A stretch of DNA of 64,000 bases, from assembly GCA_023525715.1 (NCBI GenBank), contig CM042014.1, forward strand, positions 20,376,063 through 20,440,062, given 5' to 3'. The DNA comes from Cichorium intybus (Eukaryota; Streptophyta; Magnoliopsida; Asterales; Asteraceae). A program made the translations under genes and the position numbers. Under the pieces are notes generated by a model, which did not search any database, was not told where the DNA came from, and worked only from the letters and a program-made list of their open reading frames with translations. Of the stretch, positions 14,328 to 28,909 are shown one piece after another (position 1 is the stretch's first letter; each line of letters opens with the position of its first letter).

Positions 14328-14487
14328 AAGATTCCGGATCCAGATGCAAAAAGGTAAAAATATTATCTTTTTTATCTTCTTTTTTAAACATTTTGGGATT
14401 TGTTAGTTTTTGAGTAAAATTTGTTAAAATTTCAGCCAGAAGATTGGGATGATGAGGAAGATGGTGAATGGACAGTGCCAACTATCA
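14328..14487 (+). pseudogene. Calreticulin P-domain fragment, two exon pieces
   Basis: 14328-14353 encodes KIPDPDAKK and ends at a GT donor. After an 82-bp intron with a TTTCAG acceptor, 14436-14487 encodes PEDWDDEEDGEWTVPTI. Together this is the IPDPDAKKPEDWDDEEDGEW repeat of the calreticulin P domain, an ER Ca2+-binding lectin chaperone region. The normal continuation (PNPEYKGPW) is absent; the frame runs into unrelated sequence and stops near 14556. This is a captured or orphaned fragment, not a gene. Confidence 0.8.
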
Positions 14488-14494
14488 TTAACAA

Positions 14495-14790
14495 TTCTTT
14501 TAGAATGTATCAGGACATAGGTCTATTCTTTCAGAATTTAGCAGAATTTGAAGATTGAGCTAACAAAATAAGCAATATTCTTTCGGAATGAATGTGGTGA
14601 TACAATAGTTTATGCTTCATTCTCACAGAATGTGTACATTGTCATTTATGTTTTTATAGAATTTTTATATATTTTTCAAGAATATTGTATATTTTATTGT
14701 TTAGTATTAAATGTTGACAATATTCTTCAAAAATATTGTATATGTTCTTGTTTATATTATAAGCGGTCCTAATATTCTTTTAGAATGAAA
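14495..14790. repeat. Second cluster of ATTCT-N3-AGAAT palindromes
   Basis: ATTCTTTTAGAAT (about 14496), ATTCTTTCAGAAT (14528), ATTCTTTCGGAAT (14579), CATTCTCACAGAATG (14619) and ATTCTTTTAGAAT (14771) lie in AT-rich DNA. The loop of three varies while the arms stay constant. Confidence 0.6.
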
Positions 14791-16993
<2,203 letters not shown>

Positions 16994-17256
16994 ATATATA
17001 TATTTTTTTAATATTAACGGCTAAAATAGTCGTTGTCCAACAGTTATCTCTTTCCCTCTACTTTTTGTCGCACGACGACAACCATCATCGCGGGATCAAA
17101 AGCGCGGGCTCGCCGCATGAGGGAGCGGTGTTTCCCGCGACCTCGCACATGTTACACTCCACGTCGTGTTACCACACCGGACAAGCTAATAGAACTAAAT
17201 TGGTGATAGCAACTAGCTCTACTAAGTAGATTAATGGTTAACAAAAAAAAAAAAAA
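16994..17256. other. GC-richer unassigned patch
   Basis: 17020-17220 has balanced composition and a short open frame, but no recognisable motif. It ends in an A14 tract at 17241. Confidence 0.35.
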
Positions 17257-17320
17257 GAACTTTTCCTTACGCATAACTTATACACAACTATATAGAAGGC
17301 ATCAAAGTCCGCCGATCTGA
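17257..17320 (-). pseudogene. GT47 C-terminal exon fragment, copy B
   Basis: The minus strand encodes ADFDAFYIVVYKLCVRKS, matching PVDFDTFYMVMYELWVRRS near the end of the intact GT47 protein. It looks like the continuation of the gene tail broken off at 6028. Confidence 0.75.
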
Positions 17321-17523
17321 AAGAAGTTTAGTTATTCTAGGCCCGATCTGAAAAGTTCCCGCAAAGGCCTGGCATGGTTAACCTCCTCATTTGGGCCTAA
17401 AATACTAAAACAAGGACCTCCTATCGAGAACCCCAATAATAACAGGTAATAAAGCCCGCTCCTAAGGGCCGAACGGTTAGTCTTAGGTTATTTATAGAAT
17501 TAATTTAAGGTAACTTCTGAGAA
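17321..17523. other. Short unassigned segment
   Basis: Contains CCCGATCTGAAAA twice in variant form and no gene. Confidence 0.3.
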
Positions 17524-18252
17524 AAAGACAAATTTAATACCAAAAAATTAGTCAAAGGATCAAAATGACTATTATTCTCTTAAGTGGGTTTTGCCACCTT
17601 CGAAAAGTATGATATGGTATGTGAAAATTTCTTGAAACCTGCGAAAATTCTATTTTTATAAAAAAAATCAAATTATTTAAAAATTTCGCTGGTGGCATCG
17701 AAAATCTCTAGCCACCTGTGATTTTCCACCTGCGAAAGTTATTATTATTATTTTTTAAATTTTTTTATATTTTTATATATTTGTCTTTAACTTTAATTTT
17801 TTTTAATAAGAGAAATGTAAACGTTTGACTTCAAGAAGTTGAACATTTACTGCGAAAAGTTGTAGTTCAACTTTTCACGGTCAAAGTTGAACTTTTCGTA
17901 GTCAAAATACAAATTTTTTCGCGCTCAATGTTTAATTTTTCGAAGTCAAAGGTTTATATTCTTCATATTAAAAAAATAAATTTAAAAAATTAATAATTAA
18001 AAAAATTAATAATTTCTACAGGTGGAAAATCGCGGGTGGTCAGAGATTTTCGCAGCCACTTACGGAATTTTTAAAAATCTTTTTTTTTTATAAAAATGGA
18101 ATTTTCACAGGTTTCAATGAATTTTCGTAGGCCACTCATAATTTTCGTAGGCGGCATAGCCCACATGTAAAAATATGGTTATATTGGTCATTTGACTAAT
18201 TTTTTGCTATTTTTTTGACAAAATCTTATAATATTAGACTAAATTTGTCTTT
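17524..18252. mobile_element. Foldback/MITE element of 729 bp
   Basis: AAAGACAAATTTA at the left is mirrored by TAAATTTGTCTTT at the right. About 250-300 bp at each side are inverted copies of one another: GGTGGAAAATC pairs with GATTTTCCACC, and CGAAAATCTCT with AGAGATTTTCG. The interior is AT-rich and non-coding. No clear target duplication. Confidence 0.7.
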
Positions 18253-18289
18253 GCCTCGCCTTTAAAATCACCACCTGTTGATCTACTCC

Positions 18290-19345
18290 TAAAGTGTGTA
18301 TTTATTTCAGACGATTCTTGAATCTTTAAACTATTGGCTTAGTAGAAGGACACTGTTCTAACAACAATTGATATCGTTAGATACCTTTAACATATTTTGT
18401 TTTTAGTTTAATACTATTCTATCATATAGTTTTGTTTTGTATAATTGTTAGAATACTATTTTTTGAAATTTTAGTTTAATCGTATTGTATCATATAATTT
18501 TATTTTTGTGTAATTTTTAAAATGTTATTTTTGAATTTAGTTTATGTATTTTTGTATAGACATGTGCCATGTTGAATTTTGTATTATTTGTTAATTTTCA
18601 GCAATGGTTAAATTTATGTTATAATCATAGAATACTTTATTATAATTATATATATATTAATCATCAAAATAAGTTTGTGAGAGCTTTTTACTATTCAATT
18701 GGTACCTGTTTTTTCTAGAGCCATAATTATTAAAGTCAGATTACAGTATAATTTCTAATATATTTGATACAAATCCAAATAAAATTCTATTTGGAAATAG
18801 CAATTTATGATTTCTTCTTTTAGCAAACTTTTATATTTATGTTTTTTACCTTCAACTAATTTTGAATTAATTATTTTCACCACTATTTATTATAAAGTTA
18901 TATTATTGGTATTTCGTAAGTTACGATTCCGGTCCCTTATTATATTTTAAAGTTACATTTTTCGTCCTTATATAATTTGTTTTTTCGTCGAGCTGTGTTT
19001 TTCAATATACCGGGCTTCCGCAGTATCGCACGGACAGTCCAAATACTAGTTGTAAATTAATTTTACATAATTCAATAGAATAAAATAATCCAAAAAAATA
19101 GAGACCCTCTTTTGGGTTAAGACTGGACTATTTGGGGCCATATACATCTCTTTCTAAAAAAAAAAAAATCATGTTAGAATATCTGACAAGTGCGTAACTT
19201 GTAATTCGTGTCTCAAAGAATAACATGGAGCTAAATTTCCTCCTATGTATTATTAAATTTGTCATTGATATGTTACTTTCTTTTGTGGTTGGATCAATTT
19301 GTGATCGTATTAGAGGTGCCAACGTTTTGTTTTCTTTCTATTTTT
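18290..19345 (-). pseudogene. Remnant of GT47 intron 1, copy B
   Basis: Resembles 30440-30940 in intron 1 of the intact gene; blocks such as ACATAATTCAATAGAATAAAA, GAGACCCTCTTTTGG and GTATTAGAGGTGCC are conserved in order. It places 17257-26110 within one decayed gene copy. Confidence 0.65.
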
Positions 19346-19385
19346 TTCATATTAAATTTCAAATTGATAAAAACATATTAAATAT

Positions 19386-20095
19386 ATGACAAATTGCAAA
19401 AAAGTCACTATATTTATATAAAAATTTGATTTTGACGCTATATTTTTTTTGTAATTAAGGCACTTAGTTTTCCAAATTGTTGCAATTTTGATCATTTGTC
19501 CGATCATTCTGGTTGCCAACTGACATGGTATGATGATGTGTCTGTATTTGATGACGTCTACTGATATTTCATTTTCATGATGACAATGTCTATTTTAGCT
19601 AAAAATTTCTTTTAATTTTACGTTTTTTATTATTAAGATACATAATGACCCAACTAACAAACCAACCCATATATAAACCATTATTACTACTTCTACTAAA
19701 TATATATTTTACACTTTTAACATAATTATCAGTAGATAGTATATACAATCACCATATATCATCTTACTCTTAAATCAATTTTTAAAAACATGTTTTAAAT
19801 TTCTTTCTATAAGTATCAGTATATAGTATATACAATCACCGTATATATCATCTTATTTTCAAAATATTGTATTTGTATCCTTAAAAAACTAAATAAAATA
19901 CTCTATCTCTTATGATTGTTGTTTTAAGTCTTATTTTTCAAATAAAACTATGGTCATATCAGCGCCAAGTCAACGCCGCATCACTAAAGACTGACGCGTC
20001 GCTATATCACATCAATTGGCAGTCGGTTTGAACAGTTAAATGGCCAAAAACTTCAACAAATTGAAAAAATATATACCCAATTTTTTATATATTGT
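19386..20095. mobile_element. MITE-like inverted pair
   Basis: The left part (GCAAAAAAGTCACTATATTT, then TTGCCAACTGACATGG) has an inverted counterpart at the right (CAATTGGCAGTC, then TTGAAAAAATATATACCC). About 400 bp of AT-rich DNA lie between. No target duplication is evident. Confidence 0.4.
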
Positions 20096-20597
20096 TTCTT
20101 TAGCTGAATGAACTGTATAGATTAGAATAAATAACTATTTTACTCATATGCTTAAACTTGACAAATAACAATTTATAATTTATTTGATAACTATTACAAA
20201 TTAAAACTGTGTTTACTCATATTAAAAAAATTAAAAAAATTCAACTTTTTTAAAAAAATAACATGATTAATATATTAAATGGAACATAATTTTAATGTAA
20301 GTTCAAATAATTAAATTAAATTCAAACGATTAATATTTACATATATAGTGGATTAAAAAATTTTAACAAGCACATAAAATATGTTTGATATTTAGTTATA
20401 TAATAGTGAATAACTTAATATATATATATAAGCATAAAATTACTCATAATTTTTTATATTAATATGATTTCACTGGAAAAAATAAAGGCAATTTAGGAAA
20501 AGTATATATAAAATCATGACTTAATGTTAATGACACATATTTCCTTACTTAACTCATTATAACAATTTTGTTAGCATTAAATAAAAAGGAAACAATC

Positions 20598-20846
20598 TGT
20601 GGGTAAATTGTGATTTTATCTACAAATTAAAAGGACCATTTGTGCATATGTGAAAAAGTTGTTAAAAGTCATTTTTCTTTTGCTGTACGTATATGTTTCA
20701 CAGACTATTGTTTTTCTTACTTTCTTTTTTGTTAAGCTACTTCATTTGTGGAGGGATAAAAGAAGTTCAATCTTTTGACTAAATGTTGTTGATTTCTAGA
20801 TTTGCTTTCATTAGTATCATCATTTTGATATTGTAGCTGCGTAACA
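20598..20846 (+). repeat. 5' LTR of the copia element
   Basis: 249 bp, TG...CA type ends (TGTGGG, GTAACA). It matches 25392-25641. Confidence 0.95.
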
Positions 20847-20847
20847 A

Positions 20848-20860
20848 GTGGTATCAGGGC
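20848..20860 (+). promoter_or_regulatory. Primer binding site
   Basis: GTGGTATCAGGGC matches the TGGTATCAGAGC complement of initiator tRNA-Met with one change, one base after the 5' LTR. Confidence 0.85.
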
Positions 20861-21277
20861 AAAGGAGGGGAAATTGATTCAGCAGTGGCTTGTGTTCTTT
20901 TTCAAGAGATCTTTAATTTCACGGTTAATTGGTTTTCTTGTTTTGATAAAGATGTTGAATCAAGTGTGGGTAAAGAATTCATGTATGATTTTAGTGATTC
21001 TCTTTGATCAAGAACAATGGCAAAGAATCAAGTGACAAAGTCTACGTGAAATCTCCTAGGTCATCAAAATCTTCAAGGCAAGTTCAATTTCTGTGAAGAT
21101 TATTGTTGAATTGCTCTTAGTTTTTGGTTTTGGAAGATTATTGGATCCCTCCATTGTTTGGATTATTTTTTTGAGGTGGAGGTTCTAACATGCACACAAG
21201 GTGTTCGATAAAAGTCCTCTAAGAAATTGTTCTTCAAAATAGACGGTTTTTTTGGTATAAACACACTTCTAGAAGTC

Positions 21278-24200
21278 ATGGCTCCCCAAATGGTGATTGA
21301 AAAGTTCACGGGAACAATTTTAGTTTGTGGCGGATCAAAATGTGAGTGTTATTGAAACAACAAGGAATTTAGACTCCTCTTGCCGATGCAAAACCTGCAT
21401 CGATGGATGATATGGAGTATATGCAACAAGAAGAAAAGGCACATTCGACGATTTTGCTATCCCTATCGGATGAGGTCCTGTATGAAGTTGCCGATGAAGA
21501 GACGGTGGTGGGTTTGTGGTTAAAGCTTGAATCCTTTTACATGACAAAGTCTCTCACAAACAAGTTGTTGCTCAAACAATGTTTGTTTTCATTACGAATG
21601 AGGGAAGGATCCATTCTTAAAGATCATTTGGATGAACTTAATTCGATCCTTATGGATCTTAGCGACTCTCATCTTATTAGTCTCCTTGCCACCATCGTAT
21701 GGGAATTTTGTAAATTCCTTTGTGGTTGGATGTGACATCGTCACATTGGAAGAGGTGAGGTCAAGCTTGCATTCCCGAGAGTTAAGGCATAAAGCTTCGG
21801 GAAGTGTTTCGAAAAGTCAACCGGTTGCGTTGAATGTGTCGAATCAAAGTAGAGGACGGTCCGGAAAAGGAAAAGGCAAAGGGCGTAGAGATCGGTCGAA
21901 GCCACGAAATAGAGGGCCAAATCCAAATGACACTTGTCACAATTGTAAAGAAGTGGGGCATTGGAAGAAAGATTGTCCAAAACTAAAAGGAAAAGGGTCA
22001 AATATTAATCTTGTTAAAGATGACTCGGGCTCGGAAAAAGACTTGGTTTTAGTCACCGCCGATTGCAATTGGGTAGGGTACAATGAGATATGGATGTTAG
22101 GTTCTGCATGTTCTTACCACATGTGTCATAACCTAGAATGGTTTTTTACCTATGAAGAAGTTAATGTCGGGAGCGTTTCGATGGCTAACGATACTATAAG
22201 TAAGGTGGTCGGTATTGGGTCGGTTCAAAATCGCATGCATGACGGATTTGTAATAACTCCAACGGATGTACGACATATTCAATATTTGAAAAAGAATTTG
22301 ATTTCATTGGGAACATTGGAGTCAAATGGGTTTAAGTACTCCGATTCGAATGGTGTGCTTAAAGCACGAAAGGAGCTTTGGTGGTAATGAAAGCATTGAG
22401 AGAGTCGATGATGTATGTTCTCCAAGGAGAGAAGGTTATCGGTTCGGTTGCGGTTTCTCAATCTGAAGAAGAAAATTCAAAGTTGACCCGGTTATAACAT
22501 ATGTGGCTCGGTCACGTTGGTGAAAAATGTATGGTTCTTTTAAGCAATCGGGGTTTACTTGGAAGTCACAAGGTGGCGAAATTGGAGTTTTGTGAACATT
22601 GTGTTTTCGGAAAACAACATCGTATTAGTTTTTCAAAAGCAATTCACCAAACTAAAGCGATGTTAGATTACCTACATTCCGATTGTTGGGGTCCGTCTCG
22701 AGTCCTGTCACTTGGTGGTGCTCGGTATTTTATTTCTATTATCGATGGCTATTCAAGAATGTCATCAGTTTTTATTATGAAACACAAAAGTGAGGCATTT
22801 GAAAAGTTTACGCATTGGAAGATTCTTGTAGATAATCAAACGGGTCGGAAGATTAAAAAGCTTCGTACGGATAATGGCTTAAAATTTTGCTCGAAGGAAT
22901 TTGATCATTTTTTGTAGAAATGAAGGTATTGCTAGACATCGCACGGTTCGAAATACGCCACAACAAAATGGGGTAGCGGAAAGGATGAATAGAACTTTGT
23001 TGGAACGAGCTCGGTGTTTGTTATCGAATTCCGGGTTAGATCGAAGTTTTTGGGCCGAAGCGGTCAATACGGTTTGCTACTTGGTGAATCGATCTCCGGC
23101 TACCGCTATTAAGTGCAAGACCCCGATAGAGGTATGGTCCGGAAAACTGGCGGATTATTTGAATTTGCGGGTTTTTGGGTGTCCGGCTTATTATCATGTT
23201 AATGACGGGAAGCTAGAACCGAGGGCAAAGAAAGGAATGTTCATGGGATATGGTGACGGGGTAAAACGTTACCGTATTTGGTCGCCATCTGAAAAACGGG
23301 TAATTTTGAGTCGGATGTAAAGTTTGATGAAAGTTTTATGCTTCGTGCAAGCGTGGAGAATGTTTCGGTAAAGGTGGAGGACAATGATTTAGATGGGCTT
23401 TTAAAGATGATAGTTTTCACGACAATCCTAACAATATTGACCACCAAAACAACCGCGAAACCGGTGACCGAAACAGCCAGAAAGATGTTGAAAATGGTGT
23501 TCGGGGCTGCCCAAAAAGTGCAGCTGAAACAGCCCCGTACGGAAGTCCGCTTGTGGTCCGAAACAGCCCAAACAGTACCTAAAATTTGTTGCATAATAGG
23601 TCTAACAGCCGTGATTTTGTGGTACAAAATAGTGAGGTCAAGACACTTGTAGAAGGTGTTTCAAGTTCTCAAGGTGGAGGCGAGACCCAATTTCATTCTA
23701 TAGCTCAAGATAGGCCACAAAGGCAAATCAATCCACCTATTCGGTATGGTTTTGAGGACATGGTGGCTTACGCGCTACAAGTAGCAGATGAGATGAAATC
23801 TTGTGAACCGGCTACTTATCGGGTAGCAATTGTCTCAAAATAAGCGGGTTTATGGATTGGAGCTATGAGTGAAGAAATCGAGTCGCTTCATAAAAACGAG
23901 ATGTGGGATCTTGTAAAATTACCAAACGATAGACGTTTCGTGGGGTGTAAGTGGGTTTTCAAAAAGGAAAATCGGGTTACCGGGCGCCAAGTCAACTCGG
24001 TACAAGGCACGACTCGTGGCTAAAGGTTATAGCCAAAAGGAAGGGGTCGATGACAATGAAATTTTCTCACCGATAGTTCCACACACGTCTATTTGGGTGT
24101 TACTTTCTTTAGTAGCACATCACGACTTAGAGTTGGAACAAATTGATGTAAAGATGACTTTTCTCAATGGGAGTCTCGATGAAGAAATCTATATGAGTCA

Positions 24201-25369
24201 ACCGGAAGGATTTTTTGTGCAAGGCAAAGAAGGTTGTGTTTGTCGATTACGCAAATCGCTTTACGGGTTGAAACAATCGCCAAGGCAATGGCAAAAGGTT
24301 TAATGAGTTTATGGTAAAACACGGTTTTTTGAGAAGGTTGTATGATTGTTGCGTTTATCACCGGAAAGTGAGTGATGGGTCGCATATTTACTTACTTTTG
24401 TATGTTGACGATATGTTAGTGGCGGTGAAAAATGTTGAAGAGGTTAAGAAGTTGAAATTACTTCTTAATTCCGAGTTCGATATGAAAGATTTGGGCCCGG
24501 CTGGGAAAATCTTGGGAATGGAAATTGTTCGAGATCGTAAGCATGGGAAACTTTTCTTGTCACAGAAAAGTTACATCGAGAAGATTATTTCCCGGTTCGG
24601 TATGAGTTTAGCAAAACCGGTAAATACTCCTTCCTCGGCCGGTTTTAAAGTTTCAAAGGCGTGTTCACCCAAGACCCAAGATGAGGTGGAGTTTATGCCC
24701 AAGTGTCCTTACGCAAGCGCGGTCGGAAGTTTGATGTATGTGATGGTTTGTACGAGACCGGATATCGTTCATTCGGTGAGTGTTGTTTCATGATACATGG
24801 CGGATCCCGGGAAGGAGCATTGGGTCGTGGTAAAAAGGATCGGTATCTAAAGGGAATTTCTGATGTGGGTCTCATTTATGGAGGAAATCGGGAGTGTTTT
24901 GTTGCCGGGTATTTGGATTCCGATTATGCGGCAGATTTGGATGCTAGAAGGTCGCTTACGGGTTATGTTTTTACGGTTGGAAATTTGGTAGTGAGTTGGA
25001 AGGCAAGTCTTCAACAATCGGTGGCTTTGTCTACAACCGAAGACGAGTATATGGCGTTAACGGAAGCAGCGAAAGAGGCGATTTGGCTAAAAGGGTTAAT
25101 TGGCGATCTTGATATTAGTCAAGAGCAAGCATTGGTTTATTGTGATAGCATGAGTGCTATATGTTTAGCCAAAGACCAAGTGTTTCATGATCGGACTAAG
25201 CACATTGATGTCCGGTATCATTTCATTCGGTCCGACACGAGTGAAAGTGGCAAAGATTGAAACTCATGAGAGCCCGGCGGATATGTTGACAAAATCGGTC
25301 CCGGAACGCAAGTTTCGAAATTGCTTGGATTTTCTAAACATCAATAGTTGGAGAAATGAGGTGACGTAG
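21278..25369 (+). pseudogene. copia gag-pol, broken
   Basis: The gag begins MAPQMVIEKF (21278) and holds a CCHC knuckle, CHNCKEVGHWKKDC (about 21935-21976). The protease has WMLGSACSYHM: the catalytic Asp codon is now GGT (22100-22102). Integrase shows HSDCWGP, RTDNG and NGVAERMN, the D-D-E residues, with a TAG stop between the last two (22915). Reverse transcriptase contains QIDVKMTFLNG and YVDDM (24401-24415); RNase H has DSDYAAD and STTEDEYMA. The pieces lie in different frames with at least eight shifts or stops, so no polyprotein can be made. Confidence 0.92.
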
Positions 25370-25378
25370 TAGAAAAAT

Positions 25379-25391
25379 CAAGGTGGAGATT
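25379..25391 (+). promoter_or_regulatory. Polypurine tract
   Basis: AAGGTGGAGATT lies immediately before the 3' LTR and would prime plus-strand synthesis. Confidence 0.8.
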
Positions 25392-25641
25392 TGTGGGTAA
25401 TTTATGATTTTATCTACAAATTAGAGGGACCATTTGTGCATATGTGAAAAAGTTGTTAAAAGTCATTTTTCTTTTGCTGTACGTATATGTTTCACATACT
25501 ATTGTTTTTCTTACTTTCTTTTCTGTTAAGCTACTTCATTTGTGGAGGGATAAAAGAAGTTCAATCTTTTGACTAAATTCTTGTTGATTTCTAGATTTGC
25601 TTTCATTAGTATCATCATTTTGATATTGCATCTGCGTAACA
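25392..25641 (+). repeat. 3' LTR of the copia element
   Basis: 250 bp, about 96% identical by eye to the 5' LTR, followed by CAATC. Confidence 0.95.
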
Positions 25642-25646
25642 CAATC

Positions 25647-26763
25647 ATATATAGTTGACTCAGTAGGTTTTTTTTGCATTAGGCCGAATGAAGTCGTCTG
25701 GTGGGTTTAAGCGACTTCAGTCGGAAGCGGGTTCAAAGGGGGTGATATGAGGTTTCATGAATCCGATTAGGGTTGAATGCAAATAAGGAAACGGATGGAA
25801 GCGGGTTCGAGGCAGTGCAACATCGGCAAGACGGACCCAGTCTACCATTTTTTTGGCGGGTTCGAAGGCTTCTGGGAGATCAAGTTTTTCCGGCCTTAAG
25901 TCTATTAAGTAAAAGAAAAACCACCTAAGTGTAATTTGCAATAACTTGTGATTAATGATAATTTCCTTTGGAGTAGCAAAACTATGCACATTTTATGTCT
26001 AATATAGAACTCATAAGTAACTATTCTAATAAAAATATATAAATTTAAAATTTTTATAAAAAATATCTCTTGTATTTGTCTAGAAATATTCATAAAAATG
26101 GCCATAAAAGTTTTGGTTTTATCATTATTTAGTCACTAAACATCAAATCGTGCTAATCTAAACTTTAAAGTTTCAAATTTGTCATCATCTAACCACTGGA
26201 GCAGGTTCCAACCAATTTCTGGATTCCAACATGTTGGGTATGTGGAGCCTAATCCGAACTGAAGGAGTCACTACGGCTAAAGAAGATCAGTTGTCCAAAG
26301 CAGCCAAACTGAGGTGAGGAAACTCGTACGATTGATGGTCATGCTTCATCTTGAGATCAGTCTCTTCGTCCGATGTTGTGAGCTCCGCTTCGGATGGTCA
26401 TTGATGCGAAGCAAAGATTGACCATTTATAAAGTAGGTATCACGAATCTGGTGCATACCTTATTGATATACACTACTTTAAGGTCGTTCGCAGGAGGGAG
26501 TCATCCGGATCGAGAAGCGACCCTCTCTCCGATCTGAGGCTTTGTAGTAGATCCTTCTCATGGATCACATGAAAAGAGTCGAGATGTTGATAAAAGGGTT
26601 ATGCTAGTTCCGATATGAAGTATCCCTCTTGGCACAAGTACAAAGGACAACAAGTGTCAGAAGTTGGTCTGTCACAACATGTTCACTGTACTGTTGCTGT
26701 CTGCAGCAGGTCTGCCACAGCATGTCCATTGTACAGTCCCATCAGCTGGCGTGTATGTATATA
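25647..26763. other. GT47 copy B remnant and unassigned DNA
   Basis: 25955-26110 matches intron 1 of the intact GT47 gene near 30965-31100 (GTAGCAAAA.TATGCAC and CATAAGTAACTATTCTA). The rest (25670-25900 and 26200-26760) has balanced composition but no gene I recognise; a proline-rich minus-strand frame at 25717-25989 is unassigned. Confidence 0.5.
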
Positions 26764-27994
<1,231 letters not shown>

Positions 27995-28004
27995 TAAACA
28001 TGCT

Positions 28005-28165
28005 GTTTGTTTGTTTTGTTTTTTTTTTTTTTTTTTGGAACGGCAAATATAATACAATCTATCCTAAATTAGACCTAATTTCCACATATGGCTCTAATGA
28101 GGCTTGAATCCTCAACCTCAATGAGGGAGGGCAACACCGGTACCGCTGGGCTACAAGCCCTTTGT
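28005..28165 (-). mobile_element. tRNA-derived SINE
   Basis: On the minus strand it starts GGGCTTGTAGCCCAGCGG (A-box-like TAGCCCAGCGG), has GGATTCAAGCCTC as B box, and ends in a long A tail (T run at 28018-28036). The 10-bp duplication TAAACATGCT flanks it (27995-28004 and 28166-28175). Confidence 0.85.
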
Positions 28166-28339
28166 TAAACATGCTTTCTTAATAAGACAAACAATCCCAA
28201 CTATAATTGTTTATTCGTGGAGACAATGTATATTAAAAAGTAAATTTTCTTGTGAAGTTTCATTTCATGAAATATACAGGTCATAGTTATTACACCTTTT
28301 AGCATATTGATTGTTTCCTGTCTTATCTATTTAATACGT

Positions 28340-28909
28340 ATGTTATGTCAATATTTAGATTAAATGTTTGCGGTTTCTCCGAATTTTATTTGTATCTTGT
28401 TGCTAGTTAAACTGATCAGTCACGGAGACTTCATTTATGTCTGCTCTTTTCCGGTGGAAATCTTGTCAAACTCATTTGGTTGTTCATATATCTATTGATA
28501 AGCCTTGAATTTGTTGTTCTAACTTTTGTTTGGGCATCTCTTTCGTCTTACTTACATTGTGAAATTGGATAACTTTCGTGTGTATGGAATTGATTTCAGA
28601 TGTGAATTTCATTTAGGATCTGCTGTTTCTATATATGCTTCTGCTTCAGTCCGTTCTTAATTCATTTATTAATTGAAACCAGCAAATTATGATCTTAAAA
28701 ATACAAATAACATTGTATAATTGCAATTCACGAATCCTAATACAGATGTTTACATGTTTTGAGACTTTTGAAGATCTTACTTCGCTTTTTTATTATTCAA
28801 ATTAATCATCATGTCTCTTAAGATTTAGAAGAACACTGTATTTTGCAAAGATAGAACTATTTTATACCAATTAGGAAAATGTGAATTCTCAATGAAAAGC
28901 CAAATACGA
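28340..28909 (-). other. 3' flank of the GT47 gene
   Basis: The template for the duplicated flanks at 3485-3900 and 5205-6028. Probably 3' UTR and terminator; several AATAAA-like words on the minus strand, none decisive. Confidence 0.5.

Larger units (their letters stand above)
20598..25641 (+). mobile_element. Complete Ty1/copia retrotransposon
   Basis: Two LTRs of about 250 bp (TGTGGG...GTAACA) bound 4.5 kb of gag-pol. The 5-bp target duplication CAATC is exact (20593-20597 and 25642-25646). The primer site and polypurine tract are present. Gene order (gag, protease, integrase, reverse transcriptase, RNase H) fixes the Ty1/copia superfamily; the gag resembles TNT1-94-like, Tork-type elements. 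By eye the LTRs differ at about 10 of 250 positions, so the insertion is not recent. It sits in the decayed GT47 copy B. Confidence 0.95.

Noticed and set aside
23241..23627. Antisense frame in the copia element
   Set aside because: It is a shadow of the integrase-to-RT linker region.
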